This document shows positions 16,623-24,520 of a DNA stretch of 32,107 bases, piece after piece (within the stretch, counting starts at the first letter, position 1; the number at the start of each line of letters is the position of its first letter). The DNA comes from an uncultured Bacteroidales bacterium (GTDB lineage Bacteria; Bacteroidota; Bacteroidia; Bacteroidales; Muribaculaceae): NCBI GenBank assembly GCA_902779125.1, contig CACZAC010000028.1:1-32107 (forward strand), given 5' to 3'. Below the pieces are notes generated by a model. That model was given only the letters and a program-made list of their open reading frames with translations, was not told the DNA's origin and ran no database searches. A program made the position numbers and the translations under genes.

Positions 16623-17513
16623 ATGAACAATAAGGACTTGAAGGCACATGGCGCGATGTTGCTGGCCATGGTGCTGTTCGGGCTGATGGCGACGTTCAGT
16701 AAGGACGTGCTCGCCAACGGTGGCATCACGGGACCGCAGCTGGTGGCGTTCCGGGTCATTGGGGCAGCATTGCTCTTTTGGTTGGGGTCGATTATTGTGC
16801 CGCAGCAGCGCATTGAGCGTCGTGATTTCCTCAAGATTGCCGGTGCGGGCTTTTTCGGCTTTGCGTTGGCTCAGGGTGGCTACATCGTGGGCTTGAGCTT
16901 CACTTCGCCCATCAATGCCACCATCGAGCTGACGACCATGCCCATCTTCACCCTCATCCTGTCGTCTATCCTGTTGCACGAGCGCATCACGCCACGGCGT
17001 GCACTGGGCATCATCATGGGTTTTGTGGGTGCCATACTGCTGATTACACGTACAACCGCGGGTGATGGCAGGCCAACGGACTTCCGTGGTGACATCCTGA
17101 TTCTGATATCACAGGTGGGGTATGCATTCTACCTGACACATTATTCTAAGGTCATTCGCAAGTATGACGCTTTCACGTTCAACAAGTGGACATTCACCTT
17201 TGCGAGCCTGTTTATCTTGCCCTTCACTTTGCCTCACATCATGCAGATTGACTGGGCGGGAATGAGTGCCCGAACAGCGAGCGAAATCATCTATATCGTG
17301 GCTGGGGCGACATTCTTCACCTTCCTGCTGGTGGTGTTTGCCCAGCGTCGGTTGCTGCCCACCACTGTGAGCGTATATAATTATGTTCAGCCCTTTGTCG
17401 CGGTCGTTGCCAGCATGGCGATGGGTCTTGCCGCACCGCAGTGGATGCATGGCGTGGCTGCCGCACTTATCTTCACAGGTGTGTGGCTCGTTGTCAACAA
17501 TAAAAATAGTTGA
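16623..17513 (+). CDS. EamA/DMT family transporter
   Basis: A 296-residue membrane protein with about ten helices arranged as two EamA repeats. The first repeat starts near residue 10 (AMLLAMVLFGLMATFSKDV). The second starts near 155 (GDILILISQVGYAFYLTHY). VYNYVQPFVAVVASM and ALIFTGVWLVV at the end are typical of the drug/metabolite exporter superfamily. Members export amino acids, nucleobases or drugs; the substrate cannot be read from sequence. It lies only 17 bp after the phosphoribosyltransferase but has the GC-rich composition of the chromosome, so it probably predates the island. It may now be transcribed from the island promoter, since I see no good promoter of its own. Confidence 0.92.
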   Translation: MNNKDLKAHGAMLLAMVLFGLMATFSKDVLANGGITGPQLVAFRVIGAALLFWLGSIIVPQQRIERRDFLKIAGAGFFGFALAQGGYIVGLSFTSPINATIELTTMPIFTLILSSILLHERITPRRALGIIMGFVGAILLITRTTAGDGRPTDFRGDILILISQVGYAFYLTHYSKVIRKYDAFTFNKWTFTFASLFILPFTLPHIMQIDWAGMSARTASEIIYIVAGATFFTFLLVVFAQRRLLPTTVSVYNYVQPFVAVVASMAMGLAAPQWMHGVAAALIFTGVWLVVNNKNS

Positions 17514-17563
17514 CCGACAAGTCGTCAGCCAACTATTAACTATTCCTATTAACTTTTAACTCC

Positions 17564-18214
17564 TTACATGCCGTAGAGATTCCCGAATGCACCTTCCTGA
17601 ATATTTTGCAAGAGTTCGGGGTTGGTGAGGAGGCGGAAGGTCTGGATGCAGGTCCATACCACTCCAATGATTATTGTGATAATCATCCACTTCTTGGCTG
17701 TAGAAGCATCTTTTTCCGAGCCCATGGTGTCACCTGCCATGAACTTGTTCTTGGAACTGTAGGCTTTGAAAATCGAGTATATACCCGCTATCAAACCAAT
17801 CGGGTTGCAGCAGCACAAGGCCGAGAGCACCGTGACAAGGATGGACTCGGTGAGCCACGTCTTAGGCATCATCCGGTTGGTGGGAGTGTTGTTGCTGGGG
17901 CCGTATTGCGGCGGAGCATAGGGCTGGTTGGGCGTTCCCTGCCCATAGGTCGTCGGTTGTGTCGGCTGGAACGGCGGCACCTGGGGCTGATTGCCACCGA
18001 TTGGGGGCATCTGGGGCAACTGGGTGTCGATGTTGCCCGGATTAAAGGTTTGTCCGCTCAACAGCGCCATCAACTCGGGCACCTGGCTCGCCGAAGTCCA
18101 ATTGGGCATACCTTCACACCACACAAGCGAATTGACGGTTAGTCCGTGCAGCAGCAATTCACTAGGTTCAAATGGTCCGGCCTGCTGGCCGTTTTCTGCA
18201 ATGTAGTACTTCAT
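17564..18214 (-). CDS. GYF-domain (DUF4339) and CD225/dispanin-like membrane protein
   Basis: A 216-residue protein with three parts. Residues 1-52 form a GYF_2 (DUF4339) domain (YYIAENGQQAGPFEPSEL and WCEGMPNWTSASQVPEL). Residues about 60-115 are a Pro/Gln/Asn-rich flexible linker. The C-terminal part has two membrane helices (about 122-150 and 176-195), with CCCNPIGLIAGIYSIFKAYS resembling the CD225/dispanin (interferon-induced transmembrane protein) core. GYF_2 domains are thought to bind proline-rich partners, so the linker could bind its own or a sister protein. It lies 61 bp after nadB, with no functional link visible. Function is unknown, but the architecture recurs in Bacteroidetes and Planctomycetes. 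Confidence 0.85.
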   Translation of the reverse strand: MKYYIAENGQQAGPFEPSELLLHGLTVNSLVWCEGMPNWTSASQVPELMALLSGQTFNPGNIDTQLPQMPPIGGNQPQVPPFQPTQPTTYGQGTPNQPYAPPQYGPSNNTPTNRMMPKTWLTESILVTVLSALCCCNPIGLIAGIYSIFKAYSSKNKFMAGDTMGSEKDASTAKKWMIITIIIGVVWTCIQTFRLLTNPELLQNIQEGAFGNLYGM

Positions 18215-18275
18215 AATTTTATCGTTGTTAGTAGATTGTTGTACACTTCTTAACTAGTTGGCACCGGAAAGCCTA

Positions 18276-19868
18276 TTATAACTTCAGATCTTCCTCACTT
18301 TTGGGTTGGGGTGGATAATCGATGGTGTAGTGCAAGCCGCGTGACTCCTTGCGGTCCTTGGCCTGACGGGTGATGAGGTAAGCCACGTTGATGATGTTAC
18401 GCAACTCGCAGATGCGTCGTGACACCTTGCTGGTCTTGAACAGGCGCTCTGTCTCCTCATAGAGGATGTCCAGTCGGTTCCATGCGCGGTCGAGACGCAG
18501 GTTGCTGCGCACGATGCCCACATAGGTCGACATGATTTCACCCACCTCTTTCTCGCTCTGGCTGATGAGCACCATTTCCTCGGGGTGCGTTGTGCCGGCA
18601 TCGTCCCAGGCGGGGATGTCCTCGCGCCAGGTGTATTCGTTGAGGTGTTCAATGGCGTGCTTAGCGGCGGCATCGGCATACACGACAGCCTCGATGAGCG
18701 AGTTGCTCGCCAATCGGTTACCACCATGCAGACCTGTGCAGGAGCATTCACCCACGGCATACAGGCGCTTGATGCTGGAGCAGGCATTCAGGTCCACCTT
18801 GATACCGCCACACATGTAATGTGCTGCAGGCACCACAGGAATGTATTCCTTGGTGATGTCGATGCCCAGGTCCAGGCAGTGCTTGTAGATGTTGGGGAAG
18901 TGGTGCTTGGTTTCCTCGGCGTCTTTGTGGGTTACATCCAGGAAGACGTGGTCCTCGCCTCGCTGCTTCATCTCGTTGTCGATGGCGCGGGCTACCACGT
19001 CACGCGGTGCCAGCGACAGGCGCGGGTCATATTTCTGCATAAACTCCTCTCCACCCAGGTTGCGCAATACACCGCCGTAGCCACGCATGGCCTCGGTGAT
19101 AAGGAACGCGGGACGGTCGCCGGGATGATACAAGGCGGTGGGATGGAACTGGACGAACTCCATGTCTTGAACCGTGCCCTTGGCGCGATAGACCATGGCG
19201 ATGCCGTCGCCTGTTGCCACCAGTGGATTGGTCGTTGTATGATAAACACAACCGACGCCACCCGTGGCCATCAACGTCACGCGCGACAGGAAAGTATCGA
19301 CTTCGCCAGTATTCTGATTGAGAACGTATGCACCATAACATTCAATACCTGGTGTGCGGCGGGTTACAATTTTTCCCAAGTGGTGCTGGGTGAGGATTTC
19401 TACAGCGAAGTGGTCCTCAAAGACGTCGATGTTGGGATGGTTCTTGACCGTCTCGATGAGCGATACCTGGATTTCGTGACCTGTGTTGTCGGCGTGGTGC
19501 AGGATGCGGAATTCGCTGTGACCACCCTCGCGGTGCAGGTCAAACTCGCCTTTCTCGTTCTTGTCAAAGTCCACGCCCCAACTTACGAGTTCCCGGATTT
19601 GTGCGGGAGCCTCGGTGACGACTTTTTTTACGGCCTCGGGGTCGCTGAGCCAGTCGCCTGCCACCATCGTGTCGTGAATGTGCTTCTCAAAGTTGTCCAC
19701 CTCGAGGTTAGTCACTGTGGCGACGCCACCCTGGGCGAGGTCGGTATTGGCCTCTTCCATCTTGGACTTGCACACGAGCGCCACCGTCCCCGTCTTTGCC
19801 ACCTTGAGGGCAAAGCTCATACCGGCAACACCCGAGCCGATGATGAGGTAATCATATTTTCGTACCAT
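18276..19868 (-). CDS. nadB: L-aspartate oxidase
   Basis: Oxidises aspartate to iminoaspartate, the first step of de novo NAD synthesis, which NadA then condenses with dihydroxyacetone phosphate. The 530-residue flavoprotein has GSGVAG (11-16) for FAD, DLAQGGVA, the substrate-site motifs HHADNTGHEI and FHPTALYHPG, APRDVVARAID, and a C-terminal helical domain. Length and motifs are normal. As a homologue of the FrdA flavoprotein, NadB can use fumarate instead of oxygen as acceptor, the likely mode in an anaerobe. nadA and nadC are not nearby. A 9-bp-period repeat lies between upp and this gene. Confidence 0.95.
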   Translation of the reverse strand: MVRKYDYLIIGSGVAGMSFALKVAKTGTVALVCKSKMEEANTDLAQGGVATVTNLEVDNFEKHIHDTMVAGDWLSDPEAVKKVVTEAPAQIRELVSWGVDFDKNEKGEFDLHREGGHSEFRILHHADNTGHEIQVSLIETVKNHPNIDVFEDHFAVEILTQHHLGKIVTRRTPGIECYGAYVLNQNTGEVDTFLSRVTLMATGGVGCVYHTTTNPLVATGDGIAMVYRAKGTVQDMEFVQFHPTALYHPGDRPAFLITEAMRGYGGVLRNLGGEEFMQKYDPRLSLAPRDVVARAIDNEMKQRGEDHVFLDVTHKDAEETKHHFPNIYKHCLDLGIDITKEYIPVVPAAHYMCGGIKVDLNACSSIKRLYAVGECSCTGLHGGNRLASNSLIEAVVYADAAAKHAIEHLNEYTWREDIPAWDDAGTTHPEEMVLISQSEKEVGEIMSTYVGIVRSNLRLDRAWNRLDILYEETERLFKTSKVSRRICELRNIINVAYLITRQAKDRKESRGLHYTIDYPPQPKSEEDLKL

Positions 19869-19895
19869 ATCAATTGTCAGTTTTAAATTGTCGTT

Positions 19896-19940
19896 TCTAG
19901 ACCATCTAGATTATCTAGAATATCTAGTTTCTCTAGTGAA
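19896..19940. repeat. 9-bp-period tandem repeat, five TCTAG units
   Basis: TCTAG begins at 19896, 19905, 19914, 19923 and 19932, exactly every 9 bp, with variable 4-bp spacers (ACCA, ATTA, AATA, TTTC, TGAA). It fills most of the 72-bp gap between the stop of upp and the start of nadB. Read on the minus strand in frame it would encode a Leu-Asp/Glu-x tripeptide repeat, but I see no gene there. CTAG is usually a rare tetranucleotide, so five in 41 bp is unusual. Confidence 0.75.
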
Positions 19941-20597
19941 TCACTCTTTCTCACCGTAGAGCAGGTCACCGCAGTCGCCCAGACCGGGCACGATGTAGCT
20001 GTGCTCGTTGAGTTCGTCGTCGATGTCACAGGTCCACAAGGTGGTCTTGTCCTCAGGCAGATGCTGGCGCACAATTTCGATGGCCTTGGGGGTGGCTACA
20101 ACGCTGCACACATGGATGTGGGCGGGATGTCCCTTGGTGACCAGGGCCTGATAGGCGAGTTCCATCGATGAGCCGGTGGCGAGCATCGGGTCAACGATGA
20201 CCAGCGTCTTGTCGTCAAGGCGCGGACTGGCGATATACTCGATGTGAACAACAAAGTCGTCGGTCTTGGGGAAGTATTTCCTGTAGGCGGACACAAAGGC
20301 GTTTTCGGCACCGTCAAAGTAATTCAGGAAGCCTTCGTGGAAAGGCAGACCGGCACGCAGCAGGGTGGCGAGCACCACGGGGTCGTTCAGCACACGGCAT
20401 TGTTTCACGCCAAGAGGTGTCTCGACTCCCACAGTCTTATACTGGAGTTTCTTTGAAATCTCATAAGCCATGATTTGGCCCAAACGCTGAATGTTGGCGC
20501 GGAAGCGCAGACGCTCTTGCTGCAAATCCTTGTTGCGGATTTCGCTCATGAACTGTCCCACGAGCGAGTTGTTTTCACACAAGTTGATGATGTCCAT
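19941..20597 (-). CDS. upp: Uracil phosphoribosyltransferase
   Basis: Makes UMP from uracil and PRPP, the main uracil salvage step. The 218-residue protein has the PRPP loop VIVDPMLATGSSMELA (133-148), IEYIASPRLDDK upstream of it, and a C-terminal GLGDCGDLLYG typical of the uracil-binding loop. Length is normal. It starts 5 bp after ribF on the same strand, so the two are probably co-transcribed. The pseudouridine genes psuK and psuG nearby would release uracil, giving this enzyme a local source of substrate, although they are transcribed in the other direction. Confidence 0.95.
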   Translation of the reverse strand: MDIINLCENNSLVGQFMSEIRNKDLQQERLRFRANIQRLGQIMAYEISKKLQYKTVGVETPLGVKQCRVLNDPVVLATLLRAGLPFHEGFLNYFDGAENAFVSAYRKYFPKTDDFVVHIEYIASPRLDDKTLVIVDPMLATGSSMELAYQALVTKGHPAHIHVCSVVATPKAIEIVRQHLPEDKTTLWTCDIDDELNEHSYIVPGLGDCGDLLYGEKE

Positions 20598-20602
20598 TTT
20601 CT

Positions 20603-21547
20603 CTATGATTGTTTTGTGGTTAAATATTCTTTTAAAAGTCGCTTGGCATTGCTGCGGTCAAGTGTCAGCTGCTGCTTGAGTTCGTCAAGTCCGCACATCT
20701 TGAATTCCAGGCGCAGGAAACTGATGAATTCCAGCATGATGTCCTCTCCATAGATGTCATCCTCAAAATCAAACAGGTTAACCTCGATGCTCAACTGGTT
20801 GCCGTTGTCGAGGGTGGGGCGCTTGCCGATGTTCGCCATGCCCTGCAACCGTTGTCCGGCAACGTGCGCCAGTACAGCGTAGGCTCCATTATGGGGCAAC
20901 AGCAGGCTGGCATCAATCATTCCCACATTGGCGGTGGGGAATCCCAGTCCCCTGCCATTATGGAAGCCGTGAACCACTTTGCCCCTGAGGGTATAAGGGC
21001 GTCCCATGCAATGCATGGCATCAACAACCCTGCCCGCAGCGATGAGTCCGCGCACGATGGTGGAACTCACGGGCGCATATTGTCCCAGGTATTCAGGCGC
21101 TTTGAGCACAGTCACGCCATGGCGTTCGCCATCACGTTGATAGTCGGCGAAAGTGCCGCCTCGGTTATGCCCGAAGTGGTGGTTGTAGCCCGCCACAAGC
21201 GCCGAAACGCCGTAACGGTCATGCAGTAGTTCAATGAATTGGGATGAGTTTAGCTTGGCAATTTCGGTATTGAAGTCGAGTGTCAGCAGCAGGTCGGGAC
21301 CGAGGGCTTCAAGCTGGCTCAAGCGGTCGGCTAGCGGCATGATAAGGCCAAAAGGCTCGTCAGGACGCAGCACTTGACGAGGATGGCGCAAAAAAGTGAT
21401 AACCAGTGATTGCTTGCCTTGGGCGCTTGCCTGTTGTTTGAGGAAATCGATTAACGTGGCGTGCCCGAGGTGGACGCCGTCAAACATGCCGATAGTGGCG
21501 ACTGTGCTACCCTGCGGCAGGCGGTCGGTTTCGCCGATAACCTTCAT
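20603..21547 (-). CDS. ribF: Bifunctional riboflavin kinase/FAD synthetase
   Basis: Converts riboflavin to FMN and then FAD. The N-terminal adenylyltransferase domain shows MFDGVHLGHATLI (21-33) with the HxGH nucleotide-binding motif, and SSTIVRGLIAAGRV at its end. The C-terminal kinase domain begins with YTLRGKVVHGFHNGRGLGFPTANV, including the PTAN metal/ATP site. I choose the ATG at 21547 (314 aa, MKVIGETDRL). A GTG at 21562 would add five residues. It follows the SDR gene by 21 bp and precedes upp by 5 bp. FAD made here serves the neighbouring flavoprotein NadB and FrdA, but no regulatory link is visible. Confidence 0.95.
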   Translation of the reverse strand: MKVIGETDRLPQGSTVATIGMFDGVHLGHATLIDFLKQQASAQGKQSLVITFLRHPRQVLRPDEPFGLIMPLADRLSQLEALGPDLLLTLDFNTEIAKLNSSQFIELLHDRYGVSALVAGYNHHFGHNRGGTFADYQRDGERHGVTVLKAPEYLGQYAPVSSTIVRGLIAAGRVVDAMHCMGRPYTLRGKVVHGFHNGRGLGFPTANVGMIDASLLLPHNGAYAVLAHVAGQRLQGMANIGKRPTLDNGNQLSIEVNLFDFEDDIYGEDIMLEFISFLRLEFKMCGLDELKQQLTLDRSNAKRLLKEYLTTKQS

Positions 21548-21568
21548 GCCCTCTTTAATCACTAATCT

Positions 21569-22429
21569 CTATTTATCGATATGCTCTTTCAGGATGCGCA
21601 TCGTGTCGTTGCACACGCGGATGAACATCTCGCGGTTCTTGAGCATGGTCGATGTTTTCACTTTCTTGTCTGCACCCGAGAAGATGTAGCCGGTATCCTT
21701 GCTCTCGAGAGCACGCAGCGTGGGCACCACGCCGGCCTCGGGGCTGGGAATGTTGCGGCTCAGGTAGTCGGGAACACGGTCCATCCAGCGCGACATGGCG
21801 ATGGCGCCGCTCTTCAGCAGACCAGGGTTGACGCAGTTCACTGCCACACGGCGCGTCTTCATCACACTCGACATGTAAATTGAGAACAGCGTGAGCGCCA
21901 GTTTGCTCTGGGCATAGGCTCCCCAGGGCGTGAAATGCGACACAGCAGGAAACTCATAGGGTAGTGACACGAAGCGGCGTGACACGCTGGTGGACAGGAT
22001 GATGCTGCTGCCTTCCAGGATGAGCGGATACACCTGCATCGACAGCAGGGCAGTGCTCAGGTAATTCACCTGGACAGCGTGCTCAAATCCGTCGGGAGAA
22101 ATCTCGCTGCGACGGGGCAGCAGACCGGCGTTGTTGATGAGCGCTGCGACGGGGCGGTTGAGTTCGCGCAGGCGGCGCACAAAGTCATTGACCAGTTCAA
22201 AGGAGTTGAGGTCCAGCTGCAGGCAGGTGATATCCTTGTTGCGGGTAACATTGCGTAACTGGGTGGCATAGTTCTCGGCTTTGGCAATATCGCGGCTTGC
22301 GAGTAACACGGCCTTGCCTTGTTCTGCCAGTTTGCGGGTAATCACGCTACCCATGCTGTCGGTCGAGCCTGTCACGATGTATAACGGTTTTACATCGGGA
22401 TCCAGCACTTTATCGTTATCGGTCATCAT
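21569..22429 (-). CDS. Short-chain dehydrogenase/reductase family protein
   Basis: A 286-residue NAD(P)-dependent oxidoreductase of the classical SDR fold. Cofactor motif TGSTDSMG (20-27), NNAG (99-102), N122, a Ser-rich strand near 147, and catalytic Y172 and K176 in YAQSKLAL are all present. It resembles the retinol dehydrogenase/WW-domain oxidoreductase-like branch, and the substrate cannot be told from sequence. It is the first gene of the minus-strand SDR-ribF-upp group. A -7 box (TATCTTTG) lies 38 bp upstream of its ATG, back to back with the esterase promoter. Confidence 0.92.
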   Translation of the reverse strand: MMTDNDKVLDPDVKPLYIVTGSTDSMGSVITRKLAEQGKAVLLASRDIAKAENYATQLRNVTRNKDITCLQLDLNSFELVNDFVRRLRELNRPVAALINNAGLLPRRSEISPDGFEHAVQVNYLSTALLSMQVYPLILEGSSIILSTSVSRRFVSLPYEFPAVSHFTPWGAYAQSKLALTLFSIYMSSVMKTRRVAVNCVNPGLLKSGAIAMSRWMDRVPDYLSRNIPSPEAGVVPTLRALESKDTGYIFSGADKKVKTSTMLKNREMFIRVCNDTMRILKEHIDK

Positions 22430-22466
22430 ATAGTTTTAGTTTTATGGTTCATTTCTTTCTAACCTG

Positions 22467-22474
22467 CAAAGATA
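22467..22474 (-). promoter_or_regulatory. -7 promoter element for the SDR-ribF-upp unit
   Basis: The minus strand reads TATCTTTG, an exact TAnnTTTG box, followed by a short A-rich leader. The -33 box is not clear. About 65 bp separates it from the opposite-facing box at 22539, so the two transcription units diverge from one small region. Confidence 0.65.
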
Positions 22475-22538
22475 TAAAACTTTGCCTAAAGTCATCCCAT
22501 TTCACCATAAAAAATGTGCCATTGTGATTGAATTGTTT

Positions 22539-22546
22539 TATCTTTG
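22539..22546 (+). promoter_or_regulatory. -7 promoter element for the esterase-psuK unit
   Basis: TATCTTTG, preceded by several TTG triplets at 22522-22536 but none at the ideal distance. It shows that an upstream in-frame TTG at 22528 cannot be the translation start, because it would lie before the transcript begins. Confidence 0.7.
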
Positions 22547-22569
22547 CAGATGACAAATACAGTAACATA

Positions 22570-23505
22570 ATGGCAAGAAGAAATAAAAAGAAGATGATAC
22601 TCTGGTCAATTGGAGCCCTCTTGCTGCTGCTGGGAGCAGTGGCATGGTTCATGAGACCTCCCAAGAATTCGATACCGACAGCGGCCCGCGGGACACTGGA
22701 GCGTTTCCCGCAGTTCACGTCGCAATTTGTCCCGACGCGAGATGTGGTCGTCTGGCTTCCAGAGGGTTATCAGACAGGTGACTCTTGCGATGTCCTCTAC
22801 ATGCACGACGGCAATATGCTGTTTGATGCCACCACGACGTGGAACCGCCGCGAGTGGCAGGTCGACGAGGTGACGGACAGCCTGATACAGGCCGGTCTAA
22901 TCAGGCCGTGCATCGTTGTCGGCATCTACAACACCGACGACCGCCTCACCGAGTATTTCCCCGCCAAAACATGGCAGCATGTTGCCGAAGCCGATCGCAA
23001 GGATGCTGATTTGAAAAAACTCACTGCCGACGGCTATCTGCAGTTCATCGTTGAGGAATTGAAACCTTTCATCGACCAGCGTTACAAACCATTGACCACC
23101 CGTGAACACACCTTCATGATGGGTTCCAGCATGGGCGGCTTGATTTCGCTCTACGCCCTGTGTGAATACCCTCAGGTGTTCGGTGGCGTAGCCTGCCTGT
23201 CGTCCCACCTGTCGATGGCACATTTGCCCAATGGCGTCGATGGTGAGCCATGGGCAACAGGCTTCCGCAACTATGTGGGCCAACACCTGCCCGAGGCTAA
23301 CGGCAGCCTCGTTTACATGGACCACGGCACCGAGGGTTTTGACGCTGACTACGGGCAGTACCAGGAGCAGTTGGATAGCGTCATCCGTGCCAAAGGTTGG
23401 GACGCTCAGCACTACATGAGCCTCGTGTTTGACGGCGATGACCACAACGAGACTTGTTGGGGTAAGCGACTAAATCAGCCACTCCAATTCTTGTTAAGTA
23501 AATGA
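22570..23505 (+). CDS. Alpha/beta hydrolase, esterase family, membrane-anchored
   Basis: A 311-residue enterochelin esterase/esterase D-like hydrolase. The basic N-terminus MARRNKKK is followed by a hydrophobic helix (about 9-27, MILWSIGALLLLLGAVAWF), acting as a signal anchor or signal peptide, so the enzyme probably works outside the inner membrane. The nucleophile elbow is GSSMGG. FDGDDHNETCW near the C-terminus supplies the likely histidine. The ATG at 22570 is chosen because a -7 box lies just upstream of it. psuK follows after 10 bp, but a functional tie to pseudouridine use is not obvious. The natural ester is unknown; a sugar ester or siderophore is possible. Confidence 0.88.
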   Translation: MARRNKKKMILWSIGALLLLLGAVAWFMRPPKNSIPTAARGTLERFPQFTSQFVPTRDVVVWLPEGYQTGDSCDVLYMHDGNMLFDATTTWNRREWQVDEVTDSLIQAGLIRPCIVVGIYNTDDRLTEYFPAKTWQHVAEADRKDADLKKLTADGYLQFIVEELKPFIDQRYKPLTTREHTFMMGSSMGGLISLYALCEYPQVFGGVACLSSHLSMAHLPNGVDGEPWATGFRNYVGQHLPEANGSLVYMDHGTEGFDADYGQYQEQLDSVIRAKGWDAQHYMSLVFDGDDHNETCWGKRLNQPLQFLLSK

Positions 23506-23515
23506 ACCAAGTTTT

Positions 23516-24427
23516 ATGCAAGGAATGATAATGGACGGATATGTAACTGTAATTGGGGGCGTGAATATGGACATTTCGGCGGCATTGACTGCCCCGTTTG
23601 TCCCAGCCGACTCGGTACCGGGACAGGTCACTCTGGGCTGCGGCGGCGTGGCGCGCAACATCGCCCACAACCTGCTGCTAATGGGCCACGAGGTGAAGTT
23701 TCTGAGCGTTTTCGGCGGCGAGACCTTCGGCGAGATGTGTTGGCGTGAGTGCCAGGCCATTGGGCTGGACCTCTCGTTAAGTGAGCGCTGCGAGGGGATG
23801 CGCAACGGCCTGTACCTGTGTGTAAACGACCAGACAGGTGACATGATTGCCGCCGTGGCCGACACCGACATCGTTGACCGTATCACTCCCGATTTTCTCC
23901 AGTCCCGCATCGACGTCATCAATCGCTCGGCGCAGGTGGTTGCCGATACCAACATTTCTGTCCAGGCGCTTCAGTATCTCATTGACCACTGCACAGCCCC
24001 CCTGTTTGTGGACACGGTGAGCACTGCCAAGGCGCCCCGCGTCATCAAAGCCCTGCAACAGAGCTACAACAAGTGCCTTCACGCCTTGAAACTCAATCTC
24101 ATCGAGGCTCAGGCAGTTACAGGTTGCGATACTGCCAAGGCTGCCGCCCAGCGCCTCACCGCGATGGGCGTGCAAGAGGTCTACATCACCATGGGCAGCG
24201 ACGGCGTGTATTGCAGCGACGGCGCCCGTCATGAGCATTTCAATGCGATTCCCACCCGTGTCATCAACACTACTGGGGCGGGCGATGCCTTCATCGCTGG
24301 CATCGTCCACGCCACAATGCAGCAAGAGCCCTTCCCCGACCGGACTAAGACAGGAATGAAGGCAGCCCATGCCACTCTGCTGTCTCTCCAGACTGTCAAC
24401 CCCGAAGTGGGCACCTATTGCCGTTAA
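23516..24427 (+). CDS. psuK: PfkB family kinase, probable pseudouridine kinase
   Basis: Expected to phosphorylate pseudouridine to pseudouridine 5'-phosphate. The protein (303 aa) has the PfkB N-terminal pattern GGVNMDISAAL, CGGVARNIAHNLLLMG (the substrate GG and N), and the C-terminal signature NTTGAGDAFIAGIVHA with the catalytic Asp in GAGD. PfkB enzymes vary widely in substrate. Pseudouridine is inferred from psuG directly downstream, the standard pairing. In-frame ATGs at 23525 and 23531 are possible alternative starts; I keep the first. It follows the esterase by 10 bp. A 9-bp-period repeat occupies the 93-bp gap before psuG. Confidence 0.88.
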   Translation: MQGMIMDGYVTVIGGVNMDISAALTAPFVPADSVPGQVTLGCGGVARNIAHNLLLMGHEVKFLSVFGGETFGEMCWRECQAIGLDLSLSERCEGMRNGLYLCVNDQTGDMIAAVADTDIVDRITPDFLQSRIDVINRSAQVVADTNISVQALQYLIDHCTAPLFVDTVSTAKAPRVIKALQQSYNKCLHALKLNLIEAQAVTGCDTAKAAAQRLTAMGVQEVYITMGSDGVYCSDGARHEHFNAIPTRVINTTGAGDAFIAGIVHATMQQEPFPDRTKTGMKAAHATLLSLQTVNPEVGTYCR

Positions 24428-24449
24428 AGAAATGATGACACAGTGTCCC

Positions 24450-24495
24450 TCCAGTTAGTCCAGTCTATCTAGCCCATCCAGTCCCTCCAGTAACG
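24450..24495. repeat. 9-bp-period tandem repeat, five TCYAG units
   Basis: TCCAG or TCTAG begins at 24450, 24459, 24468, 24477 and 24486, exactly 9 bp apart, with variable 4-bp spacers (TTAG, TCTA, CCCA, TCCC, TAAC). It lies between psuK and psuG. Unit length, number of units and core agree with the array at 19896. The two arrays differ in spacer sequence, so they are not simple copies. Confidence 0.72.
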
Positions 24496-24520
24496 ACAAC
24501 ATCAACTAAAAATAAAAAAT

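Noticed and set aside
18585-19886. Plus-strand open frame of 433 codons opposite nadB
   Set aside because: nadB is unambiguous in this interval, and the antisense frame has no motif.
19883-20074. Minus-strand frame ending in a Leu-Asp-x tripeptide repeat (LEKLDILDNLDGLE)
   Set aside because: The repeat is just the translation of the 9-bp TCTAG array. The rest is a shadow of upp in another frame, so I treat it as a DNA repeat and not a protein.
19896-24495. CRISPR array suggested by regular repeats
   Set aside because: The repeats are 5-bp cores at 9-bp period with 4-bp spacers, far too short for CRISPR, and no cas gene is present.
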